Assembly (NCBI GenBank): GCA_027317045.1
Contig: DAHVFI010000098.1
Location: 1-7,142, forward strand
Reading direction: 5' to 3'
DNA from: Gammaproteobacteria bacterium
GTDB taxonomy: Bacteria > Pseudomonadota > Gammaproteobacteria > Natronospirales > REEB76
Length of the DNA stretch: 7,142 nt
Below are positions 1 to 6,279 of the stretch, piece after piece. The position numbers and the translations under genes are program-made. Within the stretch, counting starts at the first letter, position 1, and the number at the start of each line of letters is the position of its first letter. A model generated the notes under the pieces. The model was not told where the DNA came from. It made no database searches and saw only the letters and a program-made list of their open reading frames with translations.

Positions 1-172
1 CATCTATGTTGTTGTTATTCACACTCAACCTAAAATCACGCAATTAATCAGGCCTTCCCTAAACACGTCAATCCGCCAGCTCTCACTGTGCGGATACCAA
101 CCTGGGGCACATCTATGTTGTTGTTATTCACACTCAACCTAAAATCACGCAATTAATCAGGCCTTCCTTAAA
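1..172. repeat. Two copies of a 63-bp direct repeat, 109-bp period
   Basis: Copy 1 is at 1-63 and copy 2 at 110-172. They are identical except for one base (C at 59, T at 168), with a 46-bp unique spacer at 64-109. Copy 1 begins at the first base of the window, so the repeat may extend further left and more units may exist. Each unit contains a TTG triplet run near its start and ends in a pyrimidine-rich stretch followed by AAA. The repeat is far too long for a CRISPR repeat, and I see no transposase or recognisable insertion-sequence ends. I do not recognise the family. It could be a tandemly duplicated intergenic segment or the end of a longer array. Confidence 0.9.
71..95. other. Imperfect hairpin inside the repeat spacer
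   Basis: ATCCGC (71-76) pairs with GCGGAT (90-95), and CAG (77-79) pairs with CTG (86-88), leaving T89 as a single bulge and a 6-nt loop at 80-85. This makes a 9-bp stem in the unique segment between the two repeat copies. No T-tract follows, so it is not an obvious intrinsic terminator. Its role is unknown. Confidence 0.4.
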
Positions 173-181
173 TAATAGTAT
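153..181 (+). promoter_or_regulatory. Possible sigma70-type promoter of the YcaC-like gene
   Basis: TTAATC (153-158) and TAGTAT (176-181) are separated by 17 nt and lie upstream of the hydrolase gene. Both boxes are imperfect matches (3/6 and 4/6). The -35-like box lies inside repeat copy 2 and the -10-like box just outside it, so copy 1 lacks an equivalent -10. Start-site mapping would be needed to confirm this. Confidence 0.25.
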
Positions 182-233
182 TTGAAGAGATGATGCAAAG
201 CCATAAGACAATGCAACCTCAAGGAGCAGAACC

Positions 234-842
234 ATGACCAGTCAAAGCATACGCGATCCCATTCAGGATCATTTGCTGACGCCCCAGAACTCGGCGCTGG
301 TCATTATCGACTACCAACCGATCCAAGTGACATCGGTGGCATCCATGGACCGCCGCGCACTGGTTAACAACATCGTGTCGGTCGCCAGGACCGCCAAGCT
401 GTACAAATTGCCGGTAGTGCTATCGACGGTCAATGTGAAGACAGGTGCAAACCAGCCGACGATCCATCAATTGCAGGAACTTTTTCCCGGGATCGAGACA
501 TTCGATCGTACGACTATCAATGCCTGGGAAGACGTGGAATTCCTCAAAGCGGTGAAGGCCACCGGCCGGAAAAAACTCATCATGGCGGCATTATGGACGG
601 AGGCGTGTCTTACGTTTCCGGCGCTTGATGCCCTGCAGGATGGCTACGAGGTTTATCCGATAATCGATGCAGTGGGCGGCACCTCAGTCGAAGCGCACCG
701 CGCTGGTCTCGAGCGCATATACCAGGCAGGTGGAAAACCCGTGAGTTGGGTGCAATTGATTTGCGAGCTGCAGCGCGACTGGAACAGGAAAGAAACTGTA
801 CCGGGTTTTGCGGAAATCCTGTTCGCAGTGGAAGGCCACTAG
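234..842 (+). CDS. YcaC-like isochorismatase-superfamily hydrolase
   Basis: The 202-aa product belongs to the cysteine-hydrolase (isochorismatase-like) fold and most resembles E. coli YcaC, whose substrate is not established. Visible family marks are ALVIIDYQ with Asp26, the INAWED segment at about 95-100, VKATGRKKLIMAAL, and WTEACLTFPAL with the nucleophile candidate Cys125. Arg92, before INAW, lines up with the arginine that YcaC has where many relatives carry the catalytic lysine. The length is close to the usual ~200-210 aa, so the gene looks intact. The ATG at 234 follows a clear AAGGAG at 221-226. There is no signal peptide, so the protein is cytosolic. It is monocistronic here and ends 12 nt from the convergent membrane-protein gene. 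Substrate could be a small amide, nitrile or imide, but nothing in the window identifies it. Confidence 0.88.
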   Translation: MTSQSIRDPIQDHLLTPQNSALVIIDYQPIQVTSVASMDRRALVNNIVSVARTAKLYKLPVVLSTVNVKTGANQPTIHQLQELFPGIETFDRTTINAWEDVEFLKAVKATGRKKLIMAALWTEACLTFPALDALQDGYEVYPIIDAVGGTSVEAHRAGLERIYQAGGKPVSWVQLICELQRDWNRKETVPGFAEILFAVEGH

Positions 843-854
843 TTTAATCTGACA

Positions 855-2615
855 TTAACCCGTGGCAGCAGCGTTCAACAGCGTGCGCGCTTGCGTCTGC
901 ACTTCAGGCAAGGAAGTCAGTGGGGCCTGCGCCAGCGCCTCCACGAGTTTTGCCTTGGCCTGCATGCGCAGGGCATACAACGCCATGCCCATCTGCTGGG
1001 CCACGTGCGCCAGCAGCAGGCGTTCATCCACTGGATAGCGTTCCCCCGGGCGACTGGCGCACACCAGCACGTCCTGCAGCTCCCCGTGCGCGGCCATGGG
1101 GAACACATAGCCATCGGTGCCGAGAGCGCTGTGGAATTCCGCCAGATCGATATCAGTTTGATCGGCGCGCGCGGCCACGAAGGCGGTGTCGTCGATCTGC
1201 ACGTGCCTTGGATAGACCACCTCGCCCTGCTGGCGGACGCAGACGTACTCCTCAGCGCGGCGTTCGTAGATGGCCACGCCGCGCGCACCCAGGTACTGAC
1301 GGATATCCGCGATGGCGGTCATCATCAATTCATCCGCCCGTTCAAAGCGGCTGCACAGCCGGGCGAAGCGGCGCAGCGCCCTATCAGCCAGATATTTTTT
1401 CCTGAAGAACACGCGCTCCACGATGCGATCCATGTAGGTGCGCACACGTGTGAGCACGATACCCAGCGACAGCGGTACTGCTACTTGCAATAGCAAACTG
1501 GCGCTGGTACCCAGGGCGACGTGCTGCACCAGGCTATTGATCGCCGCGAGTATGCCGACCACAAGCGCCGTGATTCCGCCGTATACCAGGGTGCGATCCA
1601 GCAGCACCGACACATCCACCACCCGGTGCCGCAGCACCGCGTACAGGAAACCCGTGACACCGATCAACTGGCAGACGTCCGTGAATCCCACTGAGAATTG
1701 CACAGTAAGTATCGGCGTATTGGAGGCCACCACACCCAGCAGGAATATCCCGCCGCTCCACAGCATCCAGCGCAGGCGCAACCGCTGTGCAACACTCGCA
1801 TATTGATAAGCACTGAACAGCAGTATCACCGGAACCAGATAACCAGCTGACCATAGAAGACCCGCGCGTGGCAGCAAGCCACCGGCCCAGCCCGTAAATG
1901 CATATAGGAAGGGGCCGCCCAGTGAGAACAATACCGAACCGGTAGCCAAGATCAGGACAAATGCAAACAGGTAAAACCGCCGCATATTGGGACTCAATAT
2001 CGGCTTGGCGATGGCGTCGGCCATCACATAAAAACCGACGCGCGCCAACACATAACCGAAATTCGCTGTTGCCACTATGGCAACACCAGCCAGGCCATCC
2101 AGTGGGAAAACCGCCGCGCCGCCGGCCATGTTGCCGATGGTCCACAGCGCCATACCCGCTGCCGCACGGTTATGTCCGCGCCATACGATCAACAGTGCCA
2201 AGCCGGCGAAAACCAATGCCTGCAAAGAATAGATCCATTGGACCACCGGAATACCGGATGCCTGACCCAAATTCACCGAAGTCACCGGTACCGTGACTTG
2301 AGCATCATCCCGTTGGATCACAAAGTCATAGGTATGTCCCAGGGGAAGACTCGCAGCCAGATAGGCGGACAGTGTGTTGATGCCGATAACATCGCGTGTC
2401 GTGGACGGCTGGGCGGCAAGCTGCATGCGGTCGCCCGGTTGGATGCCGGCCGGCAATGGGATCCCCTTGATGGGTTCTATGACGGCTGTTTGCGCGTCCA
2501 CGATATTAACTTGGACTGGCAGACTGGCGACCTTGAAGATGATAAAGACGCCGTAAGCCGAACCTGCCACGATCAATATGGACAGCAGCATCAGGAATGT
2601 GTAGTGCCGTTGCAT
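855..2615 (-). CDS. PDZ-like / multi-TM / GAF membrane sensor without output domain
   Basis: The 586-aa protein starts with a membrane helix (residues ~5-28). A roughly 90-residue extracytoplasmic segment follows that looks PDZ-like (LPAGIQPGDRMQL near 54-66, ending in a strand rich in V/T). Next come about eight hydrophobic helices (~125-390). The LYAVLRHRVVDVSVLLDRTLVYGG stretch at ~324-347 and the juxtamembrane MDRIVERVFFRKKY at ~395-408 resemble ComP-type sensor kinases. The C-terminal ~150 residues look like a GAF domain. No H-box and no HATPase, GGDEF, EAL or phosphatase motif follows; the protein ends in a short Ala-rich tail. The ATG at 2615 is preferred over an upstream TTG at 2669, which would give 604 aa, because GGAG lies 6 nt before it. 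No response regulator is adjacent. It may act by protein-protein contact, or its partner may be elsewhere. Ligand unknown. Confidence 0.75.
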   Translation of the reverse strand: MQRHYTFLMLLSILIVAGSAYGVFIIFKVASLPVQVNIVDAQTAVIEPIKGIPLPAGIQPGDRMQLAAQPSTTRDVIGINTLSAYLAASLPLGHTYDFVIQRDDAQVTVPVTSVNLGQASGIPVVQWIYSLQALVFAGLALLIVWRGHNRAAAGMALWTIGNMAGGAAVFPLDGLAGVAIVATANFGYVLARVGFYVMADAIAKPILSPNMRRFYLFAFVLILATGSVLFSLGGPFLYAFTGWAGGLLPRAGLLWSAGYLVPVILLFSAYQYASVAQRLRLRWMLWSGGIFLLGVVASNTPILTVQFSVGFTDVCQLIGVTGFLYAVLRHRVVDVSVLLDRTLVYGGITALVVGILAAINSLVQHVALGTSASLLLQVAVPLSLGIVLTRVRTYMDRIVERVFFRKKYLADRALRRFARLCSRFERADELMMTAIADIRQYLGARGVAIYERRAEEYVCVRQQGEVVYPRHVQIDDTAFVAARADQTDIDLAEFHSALGTDGYVFPMAAHGELQDVLVCASRPGERYPVDERLLLAHVAQQMGMALYALRMQAKAKLVEALAQAPLTSLPEVQTQARTLLNAAATG

Positions 2616-2621
2616 GGAGTT

Positions 2622-2625
2622 CTCC
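2622..2625 (-). promoter_or_regulatory. Shine-Dalgarno deciding the start of the membrane sensor
   Basis: On the minus strand GGAG is followed by AACTCC and then the ATG at 2615. The spacing is ideal. The upstream in-frame TTG at 2669 has no comparable site. Confidence 0.7.
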
Positions 2626-2669
2626 GTTATCTTTCGATGCGCGACATAGATAAAGCCAAATTCATCCAA

Positions 2670-2782
2670 TCAGTATGCATGGATTCCTATTGCCAAGTCA
2701 GCCACGCCGGAGCGTTGGCCATTGGTACACCGTTGCATATATTGCGAAGATTAGGATTAGCCACTTCTAACTAGCATACTGA
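2670..2782. promoter_or_regulatory. 9-bp inverted repeat bracketing the divergent intergenic region
   Basis: TCAGTATGC (2670-2678) is the exact reverse complement of GCATACTGA (2774-2782). The two arms are 95 bp apart in the 171-bp gap between the divergent sensor and MFS genes. One arm lies 4 nt before the MFS ATG and the other 54 nt before the sensor ATG. The gap also holds a tandem GATTAG pair (2749-2760). Paired operator half-sites for one regulator controlling both genes would fit. A chance match is still possible: I roughly estimate about 0.05 expected for this length. Confidence 0.3.
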
Positions 2783-2786
2783 ACGC

Positions 2787-4145
2787 ATGCCAACCGTCGC
2801 CCAGCATCTGGATGAAGCCGCCCTCGGCCGGGTGCACCGGCGTTCCGCCTGGGCCGCGGGCCTGGGGATTTTTCTCGACGGCTATGACATCTCCATCATC
2901 GCCATCGCCCTGATCCTGCTCAAACCCCAGTGGCATCTGGGCGCATTGCAAACCGGATTGCTGGGCGGCGCGGCGCTGGCGGGCGCCTTCCTGGGCAGCC
3001 TTTTCGGCGGGCCGCTGGCCGACCGCTTCGGCCGTAAGGCGATTTATCTCCTGGACATGGCTACGTTCCTGGTGGCGGCGCTGGCTTCCGGATTTGCCTG
3101 GGACATCGCTTCACTGGTAGCGCTGCGCTTCGTGCTGGGCCTGGGGGTGGGCGCGGATTATCCGTTGTCCGCCACCTATCTGATCGAGTTCCTGCCGCGC
3201 GCGCGCCGCGGCCGTATTACCGTGTGGGTGTTCGCGTTGTGGATGGGTGGCGCCGCGGTCTCCAGCATGGTGGGCCTGGCGCTGCTGCCCCTGGGCGAAC
3301 ACGCCTGGCGTTTCATGTTGATTTCGGGTGCGCTCCCGGCGCTCGGCATTCTGTGGCTGCGCAAGAATCTGCCGGAATCGCCGCGCTGGTATCTGCGGCG
3401 CGGACGCATCCAGCAAGCGGTGGCGGTACTTGCACAACTGGTGCCGTCCCTTGGCGAGAAAGAACGCAGCGCCTTGATTGCAACGGAACAGCAACGCCGG
3501 CAGACGCCGCTGGCCTCCTGGGCCGAATTGTTTTCGCACACCTATATAAGGCGTACGTTATTCATCACCCTGCCCTGGTTCCTGTTCGACATCATGGGCT
3601 ACAGCTTCGGCATTTACGCACCGCTGCTGCTCCTGGGTCTGGGACTGCACGGCAACGTGCAATCCGTCATCGGCAACACGCTGCTGGATGTCGTGGCCAT
3701 CGTCGGCACCGCGCTGCTGGCCGTCAGCATCGAACGCGTCGGCCGCCTGCGCGCGCAGATAGTGGGCTTCGTGGGTTCGGTCATTGGATTGCTGCTGGTA
3801 TGGGTGTTCGCACTACATGGGGCGCCGCCGCTGGCGGTGCTGGTGATCGGACTGTTGCTCTGGCAGGTGGCCATCAGTTACGGGCCGGCCAACACCTGCT
3901 GGATCTTTCCGGTGGAACTCTATCCCACGGAACTGCGCGCCTCGGCCCACGGCTTGGCTACCGCGGTGTCGCGGGTGGGCGCGCTGGTGGCGGTGTTCCT
4001 GTTGCCGCTGGCGCAGGCGCGCCTGGGCGTGGCCTGGCTGATGCTGGTGTTCGCCGCTACCGGCATCGCCGGGGCGCTGCTGTCCGCCTGGCTTGGGGAG
4101 GAGACGGCGCAGAAACCGCTGCCGCAGGAACACCAGTCCGCCTGA
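2787..4145 (+). CDS. MFS transporter, phosphate:H+ symporter-like
   Basis: The 452-aa protein has the 12-helix major facilitator layout. Visible motifs are FLDGYDISII in helix 1 (29-38), the loop 2-3 motif GPLADRFGRK (75-84), GVGADYPLSAT (120-130), PESPRWYLRRGR after helix 6 (196-207) and ELYPTELRASAHGL (377-390). Asp125-Tyr126 and the helix-7 pattern Trp264-x3-Asp268-x3-Tyr272 match the spacing of substrate residues in fungal phosphate:H+ symporters (Pho84/PiPT type). A GPANT segment in a late helix resembles their GPNTT. The helix-5 glutamine of that family is not obvious. Uptake of phosphate or another small anion is therefore possible, but other metabolite symporters share these motifs. 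No clear ribosome-binding site precedes the ATG. The gene stops 12 nt from the convergent acr3. The link to arsenic is inferred from position only. Confidence 0.85.
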   Translation: MPTVAQHLDEAALGRVHRRSAWAAGLGIFLDGYDISIIAIALILLKPQWHLGALQTGLLGGAALAGAFLGSLFGGPLADRFGRKAIYLLDMATFLVAALASGFAWDIASLVALRFVLGLGVGADYPLSATYLIEFLPRARRGRITVWVFALWMGGAAVSSMVGLALLPLGEHAWRFMLISGALPALGILWLRKNLPESPRWYLRRGRIQQAVAVLAQLVPSLGEKERSALIATEQQRRQTPLASWAELFSHTYIRRTLFITLPWFLFDIMGYSFGIYAPLLLLGLGLHGNVQSVIGNTLLDVVAIVGTALLAVSIERVGRLRAQIVGFVGSVIGLLLVWVFALHGAPPLAVLVIGLLLWQVAISYGPANTCWIFPVELYPTELRASAHGLATAVSRVGALVAVFLLPLAQARLGVAWLMLVFAATGIAGALLSAWLGEETAQKPLPQEHQSA

Positions 4146-4157
4146 ACCATGATGGCG

Positions 4158-5225
4158 TCAAGCAGTGCGTGTTTCATACCAACGACGGCTGCGCGTCACC
4201 AACCACACCACCGACAGCATCACCGGGACTTCCACCAGCACGCCCACCACCGTCGCCAGCGCCGCACCGGACTGGAAGCCGAACAGGCTGATGGCGGTGG
4301 CCACCGCCAGCTCGAAAAAGTTGCTGGCGCCGATGAGTGCGGATGGAGCCGCGACACAGTGCGCTACTCCGAAATAGCGATTCAGCAGATACGCCATCCC
4401 GGCGTTGAAATACACCTGGATGAGTATGGGTACCGCCAACAGCACGATGATCAGTGGCTGCGCCAGGATCTGGCCACCCTGGAAACCGAATAACAGCACC
4501 AGCGTGGCGAGCAGTGCCAGCAGCGACACCGGATTCAGCGCCTGGAGCGCACGCGCCAGTGACGGTTCGCCGCCGCGGGCGAGCAACCGGCGGCGCCACA
4601 GTTGTGCCAGCGCCACCGGGATGACGATGTAAAGCCCGACCGACAGCAGCAGGGTCATCCACGGCACGCGGATGGACGCGAGCCCCAGTAACAGACCGAC
4701 GATGGGCGCAAATGCGAAAATCATGATGAGGTCATTCAAGGCCACCTGGCTGACGGTGAAATGCGGTTCACCGTCGGAAAGATGGCTCCACACGAACACC
4801 ATGGCGGTGCAGGGCGCGGCGGCGAGCAATATCAGTCCGGCGATGTAACTGGTGATCTGTCCGGCCGGCAGCCAGGCGGAAAACAGATGAGCAATGAACA
4901 GCCAGGCGAGCAGCGCCATTGAAAGCGGCTTGACTGCCCAGTTGATGAACAGCGTCACGCCGATACCGCGCCAATGTTCACGTACCCGATGCAGCGCACC
5001 CAGGTCCACTTTGAGCAGCATGGGGATTATCATCAGCCAGATGAGTCCGGCCACCGGCAGGTTCACCTGGGCGAACTCCAGACCGCCGAGTCTCTGGAAC
5101 GCGGTCGGCAGAAGCTTGCCGATGAGGATTCCCGCGACAATGCACAGCACCACCCACAGGCTGAGGTAACGGCTGAATCCGCTCAAGCGGGCAGGTGCAC
5201 GCAACGCGTCGTCGCAGGCATTCAC
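4158..5225 (-). CDS. acr3: Arsenite efflux permease, ACR3 family
   Basis: The 355-aa inner-membrane protein has about ten hydrophobic helices and the ACR3 hallmarks. These are AAAPCTAMVFVWS with the conserved cysteine at 139, VALNDLIM at 161-168, and ALIGASNFFELAVA with the conserved glutamate at 305. Cys and Glu at these places are essential for As(III) transport in characterised ACR3 proteins. It exports arsenite made by ArsC and ArsI, driven by the proton motive force. The start is GTG at 5225, which overlaps the arsC stop as GTGA. Only a weak GGGG (5234-5237) precedes it, so translational coupling to arsC is likely. Length is normal for the family and no frameshift is seen. It is unrelated to the ArsB antiporter although often annotated arsB. 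Confidence 0.95.
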   Translation of the reverse strand: MNACDDALRAPARLSGFSRYLSLWVVLCIVAGILIGKLLPTAFQRLGGLEFAQVNLPVAGLIWLMIIPMLLKVDLGALHRVREHWRGIGVTLFINWAVKPLSMALLAWLFIAHLFSAWLPAGQITSYIAGLILLAAAPCTAMVFVWSHLSDGEPHFTVSQVALNDLIMIFAFAPIVGLLLGLASIRVPWMTLLLSVGLYIVIPVALAQLWRRRLLARGGEPSLARALQALNPVSLLALLATLVLLFGFQGGQILAQPLIIVLLAVPILIQVYFNAGMAYLLNRYFGVAHCVAAPSALIGASNFFELAVATAISLFGFQSGAALATVVGVLVEVPVMLSVVWLVTRSRRWYETRTA

Positions 5226-5734
5226 CAGGGTTTCCCCGGGTTATTTTTGCCGATGGCTTCAAGCTCATGTTTGAGCCTGAGCCGGTCCAGGCTCCCGATC
5301 CGCAGAGCCAGCAGCAGGCGGATGCGGCTTTCGAGGATGTGCAGGGTATCCGTGAAGGCGCGCCGCTGCCGCTCCGGTGTGCCATCCACAGCGGCCGGAT
5401 CCGGGATGCCCCAGTGGGCCCTGGCCGGCTGACCGGGCCAGACAGGACAGGGTTCGGCGGCGGCCCGGTCACAGACGGTGAACACGAAATCCATCTGTGG
5501 CGCGCCGGGCTGAGCAAACTCCTCCCAACCCTTGCTGCGCAATCCCTCGGTTGGAATATTGATGCTGCGCAGCACTTCCAGCGCCAGAGGGTGCACCCCG
5601 CCTTTGGGGCGGCTGCCGGCGCTGTAGGCTTGGAAGCGGTCCCGGCCGAGCGTGTTGGTGAGCGCTTCACCGAGAATGGAGCGCGCGGAATTCCCGGTAC
5701 ACAGAAACAGCACGCTGTATTTCTTTTCAGACAT
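5222..5734 (-). CDS. arsC: Arsenate reductase, LMW-phosphatase-fold ArsC
   Basis: The 170-aa cytosolic enzyme reduces arsenate to arsenite. The N-terminal P-loop is CTGNSARS, a CX5R motif with nucleophile Cys12. VCDRAAAEPCPVWPGQP supplies Cys88 and Cys96, the likely relay cysteines, followed by AHWGIPDP with the expected acid Asp112. The extended CPVWPGQP...HWG block is typical of proteobacterial members rather than the short Staphylococcus pI258 type, so the electron donor (thioredoxin or glutathione/glutaredoxin) cannot be decided from sequence. The ATG at 5734 is chosen over one 51 nt upstream because the family begins just before the VLFLCTGNS strand and GAGG (5741-5744) is well placed. 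That GAGG overlaps the arsI stop, 8 nt upstream. The arsC stop overlaps the acr3 GTG. Confidence 0.95.
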   Translation of the reverse strand: MSEKKYSVLFLCTGNSARSILGEALTNTLGRDRFQAYSAGSRPKGGVHPLALEVLRSINIPTEGLRSKGWEEFAQPGAPQMDFVFTVCDRAAAEPCPVWPGQPARAHWGIPDPAAVDGTPERQRRAFTDTLHILESRIRLLLALRIGSLDRLRLKHELEAIGKNNPGKPW

Positions 5735-5740
5735 GGAGGG

Positions 5741-5744
5741 CCTC
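5741..5744 (-). promoter_or_regulatory. arsC Shine-Dalgarno overlapping the arsI stop
   Basis: Minus-strand GAGG precedes the arsC ATG by 6 nt and shares its first two bases with the arsI TGA stop (5743-5745). Terminating ribosomes would therefore sit on the arsC initiation site. It also supports the internal ATG as the arsC start. Confidence 0.6.
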
Positions 5745-6189
5745 ACTGCGCAGCGGAAGGACCGCAGGCGGTCGGAGAATTGCAACAGGCGGAGGTATTC
5801 TCCTGCACCTCGTCAAGGCCGTAAGTGGTGATCTCGCCGCGGCTGTGGAAGCTTTCCCAGCGAATGCCGGAAGGATCCGTGCTCCAGGTCTTGTCGGAAC
5901 GTGCGTAACAGCATTGCGCATTGTTTTCCTCCCGCAGACCGGTGCCTGCGGCGCGCAGGCGCGAGGTGATATCCGCCAGCGCCGCCGGTTGTTCCACCTG
6001 AATGCCCAGATGATCCACGCCCGGAGTGCGGCCCCGCGCCGAAATGGCGAAGTTAACGCGTGGGTCTTCCAGCATCCATTTGGCGTAATCGTCCTTACGG
6101 ACCGTCGGCCGGCTGCCGAACAGCGTGGTGTAGTAGCGGATGGATGCGTTCAAGTCGCGCACCGCGACGTGCACATGCAAACGGTTCAT
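5743..6189 (-). CDS. arsI: ArsI/CadI-family VOC dioxygenase (C-As lyase)
   Basis: The 148-aa vicinal-oxygen-chelate protein matches ArsI, an Fe(II)-dependent extradiol-type dioxygenase that cleaves the C-As bond of trivalent methyl- and aromatic arsenicals, giving As(III). Visible residues are His5 and His7 in LHVHVAV, His60 in VDHLGIQV and Glu112 in IRWESF, which together offer the 2-His-1-carboxylate metal site. The vicinal pair Cys93-Cys94 in QCCYARSDK would bind the arsenical. The flexible C-terminus carries a further CC pair (135-136) and Cys142. The ATG at 6189 is chosen because GGAG (6197-6200) sits 7 nt upstream and the VOC fold starts there. An ATG 81 nt upstream would add an unrelated Arg/Pro-rich stretch. 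It is the second gene of the operon. CadI-type cadmium-induced proteins share the family, but the arsenic context favours ArsI. Confidence 0.92.
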   Translation of the reverse strand: MNRLHVHVAVRDLNASIRYYTTLFGSRPTVRKDDYAKWMLEDPRVNFAISARGRTPGVDHLGIQVEQPAALADITSRLRAAGTGLREENNAQCCYARSDKTWSTDPSGIRWESFHSRGEITTYGLDEVQENTSACCNSPTACGPSAAQ

Positions 6190-6218
6190 GGGAATGCTCC
6201 GATGATGAAATGGAAAGC

Positions 6219-6237
6219 GGGCGGCACCGTTCCGCCC
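6219..6237. other. GC hairpin in the arsR-arsI spacer
   Basis: GGGCGG (6219-6224) and CCGCCC (6232-6237) form a perfect 6-bp stem with a 7-nt loop in the 90-nt gap between arsR and arsI, the longest gap in the operon. No T-tract follows on the minus strand, so it is unlikely to be a full terminator. It could stabilise or partly attenuate the downstream mRNA and so set the arsR to arsICacr3 ratio. Confidence 0.4.
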
Positions 6238-6279
6238 AGCGACCGGGCGCGGCGGCAACGGCAGGCGCAAAAAATGGTG

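Noticed and set aside
1..172. CRISPR-like repeat-spacer-repeat
   Set aside because: The 63-bp repeat is too long for CRISPR, only two copies are visible, no partial dyad of the usual kind is present, and no cas genes are near.
844..858. TTAAT/ATTAA inverted repeat at the convergent gene ends as a terminator
   Set aside because: The stem is only 5 AT pairs, covers a stop codon and has no GC core or T-tract.
891..1493. 200-codon plus-strand open frame antisense to the sensor GAF region
   Set aside because: Low-complexity His/Gln/Arg composition and no start signal; the opposite frame has clear protein structure.
3224..4291. 355-codon plus-strand open frame inside the MFS gene
   Set aside because: It is a GC-driven shadow frame: Arg/Gly/Ala-rich, without domains, and overlapping a clear MFS transporter.
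4978..5670. Minus-strand frame overlapping arsC and acr3
   Set aside because: It is an alternative-frame reading of the coding arsC/acr3 sequence with Pro/Arg-rich shadow composition.
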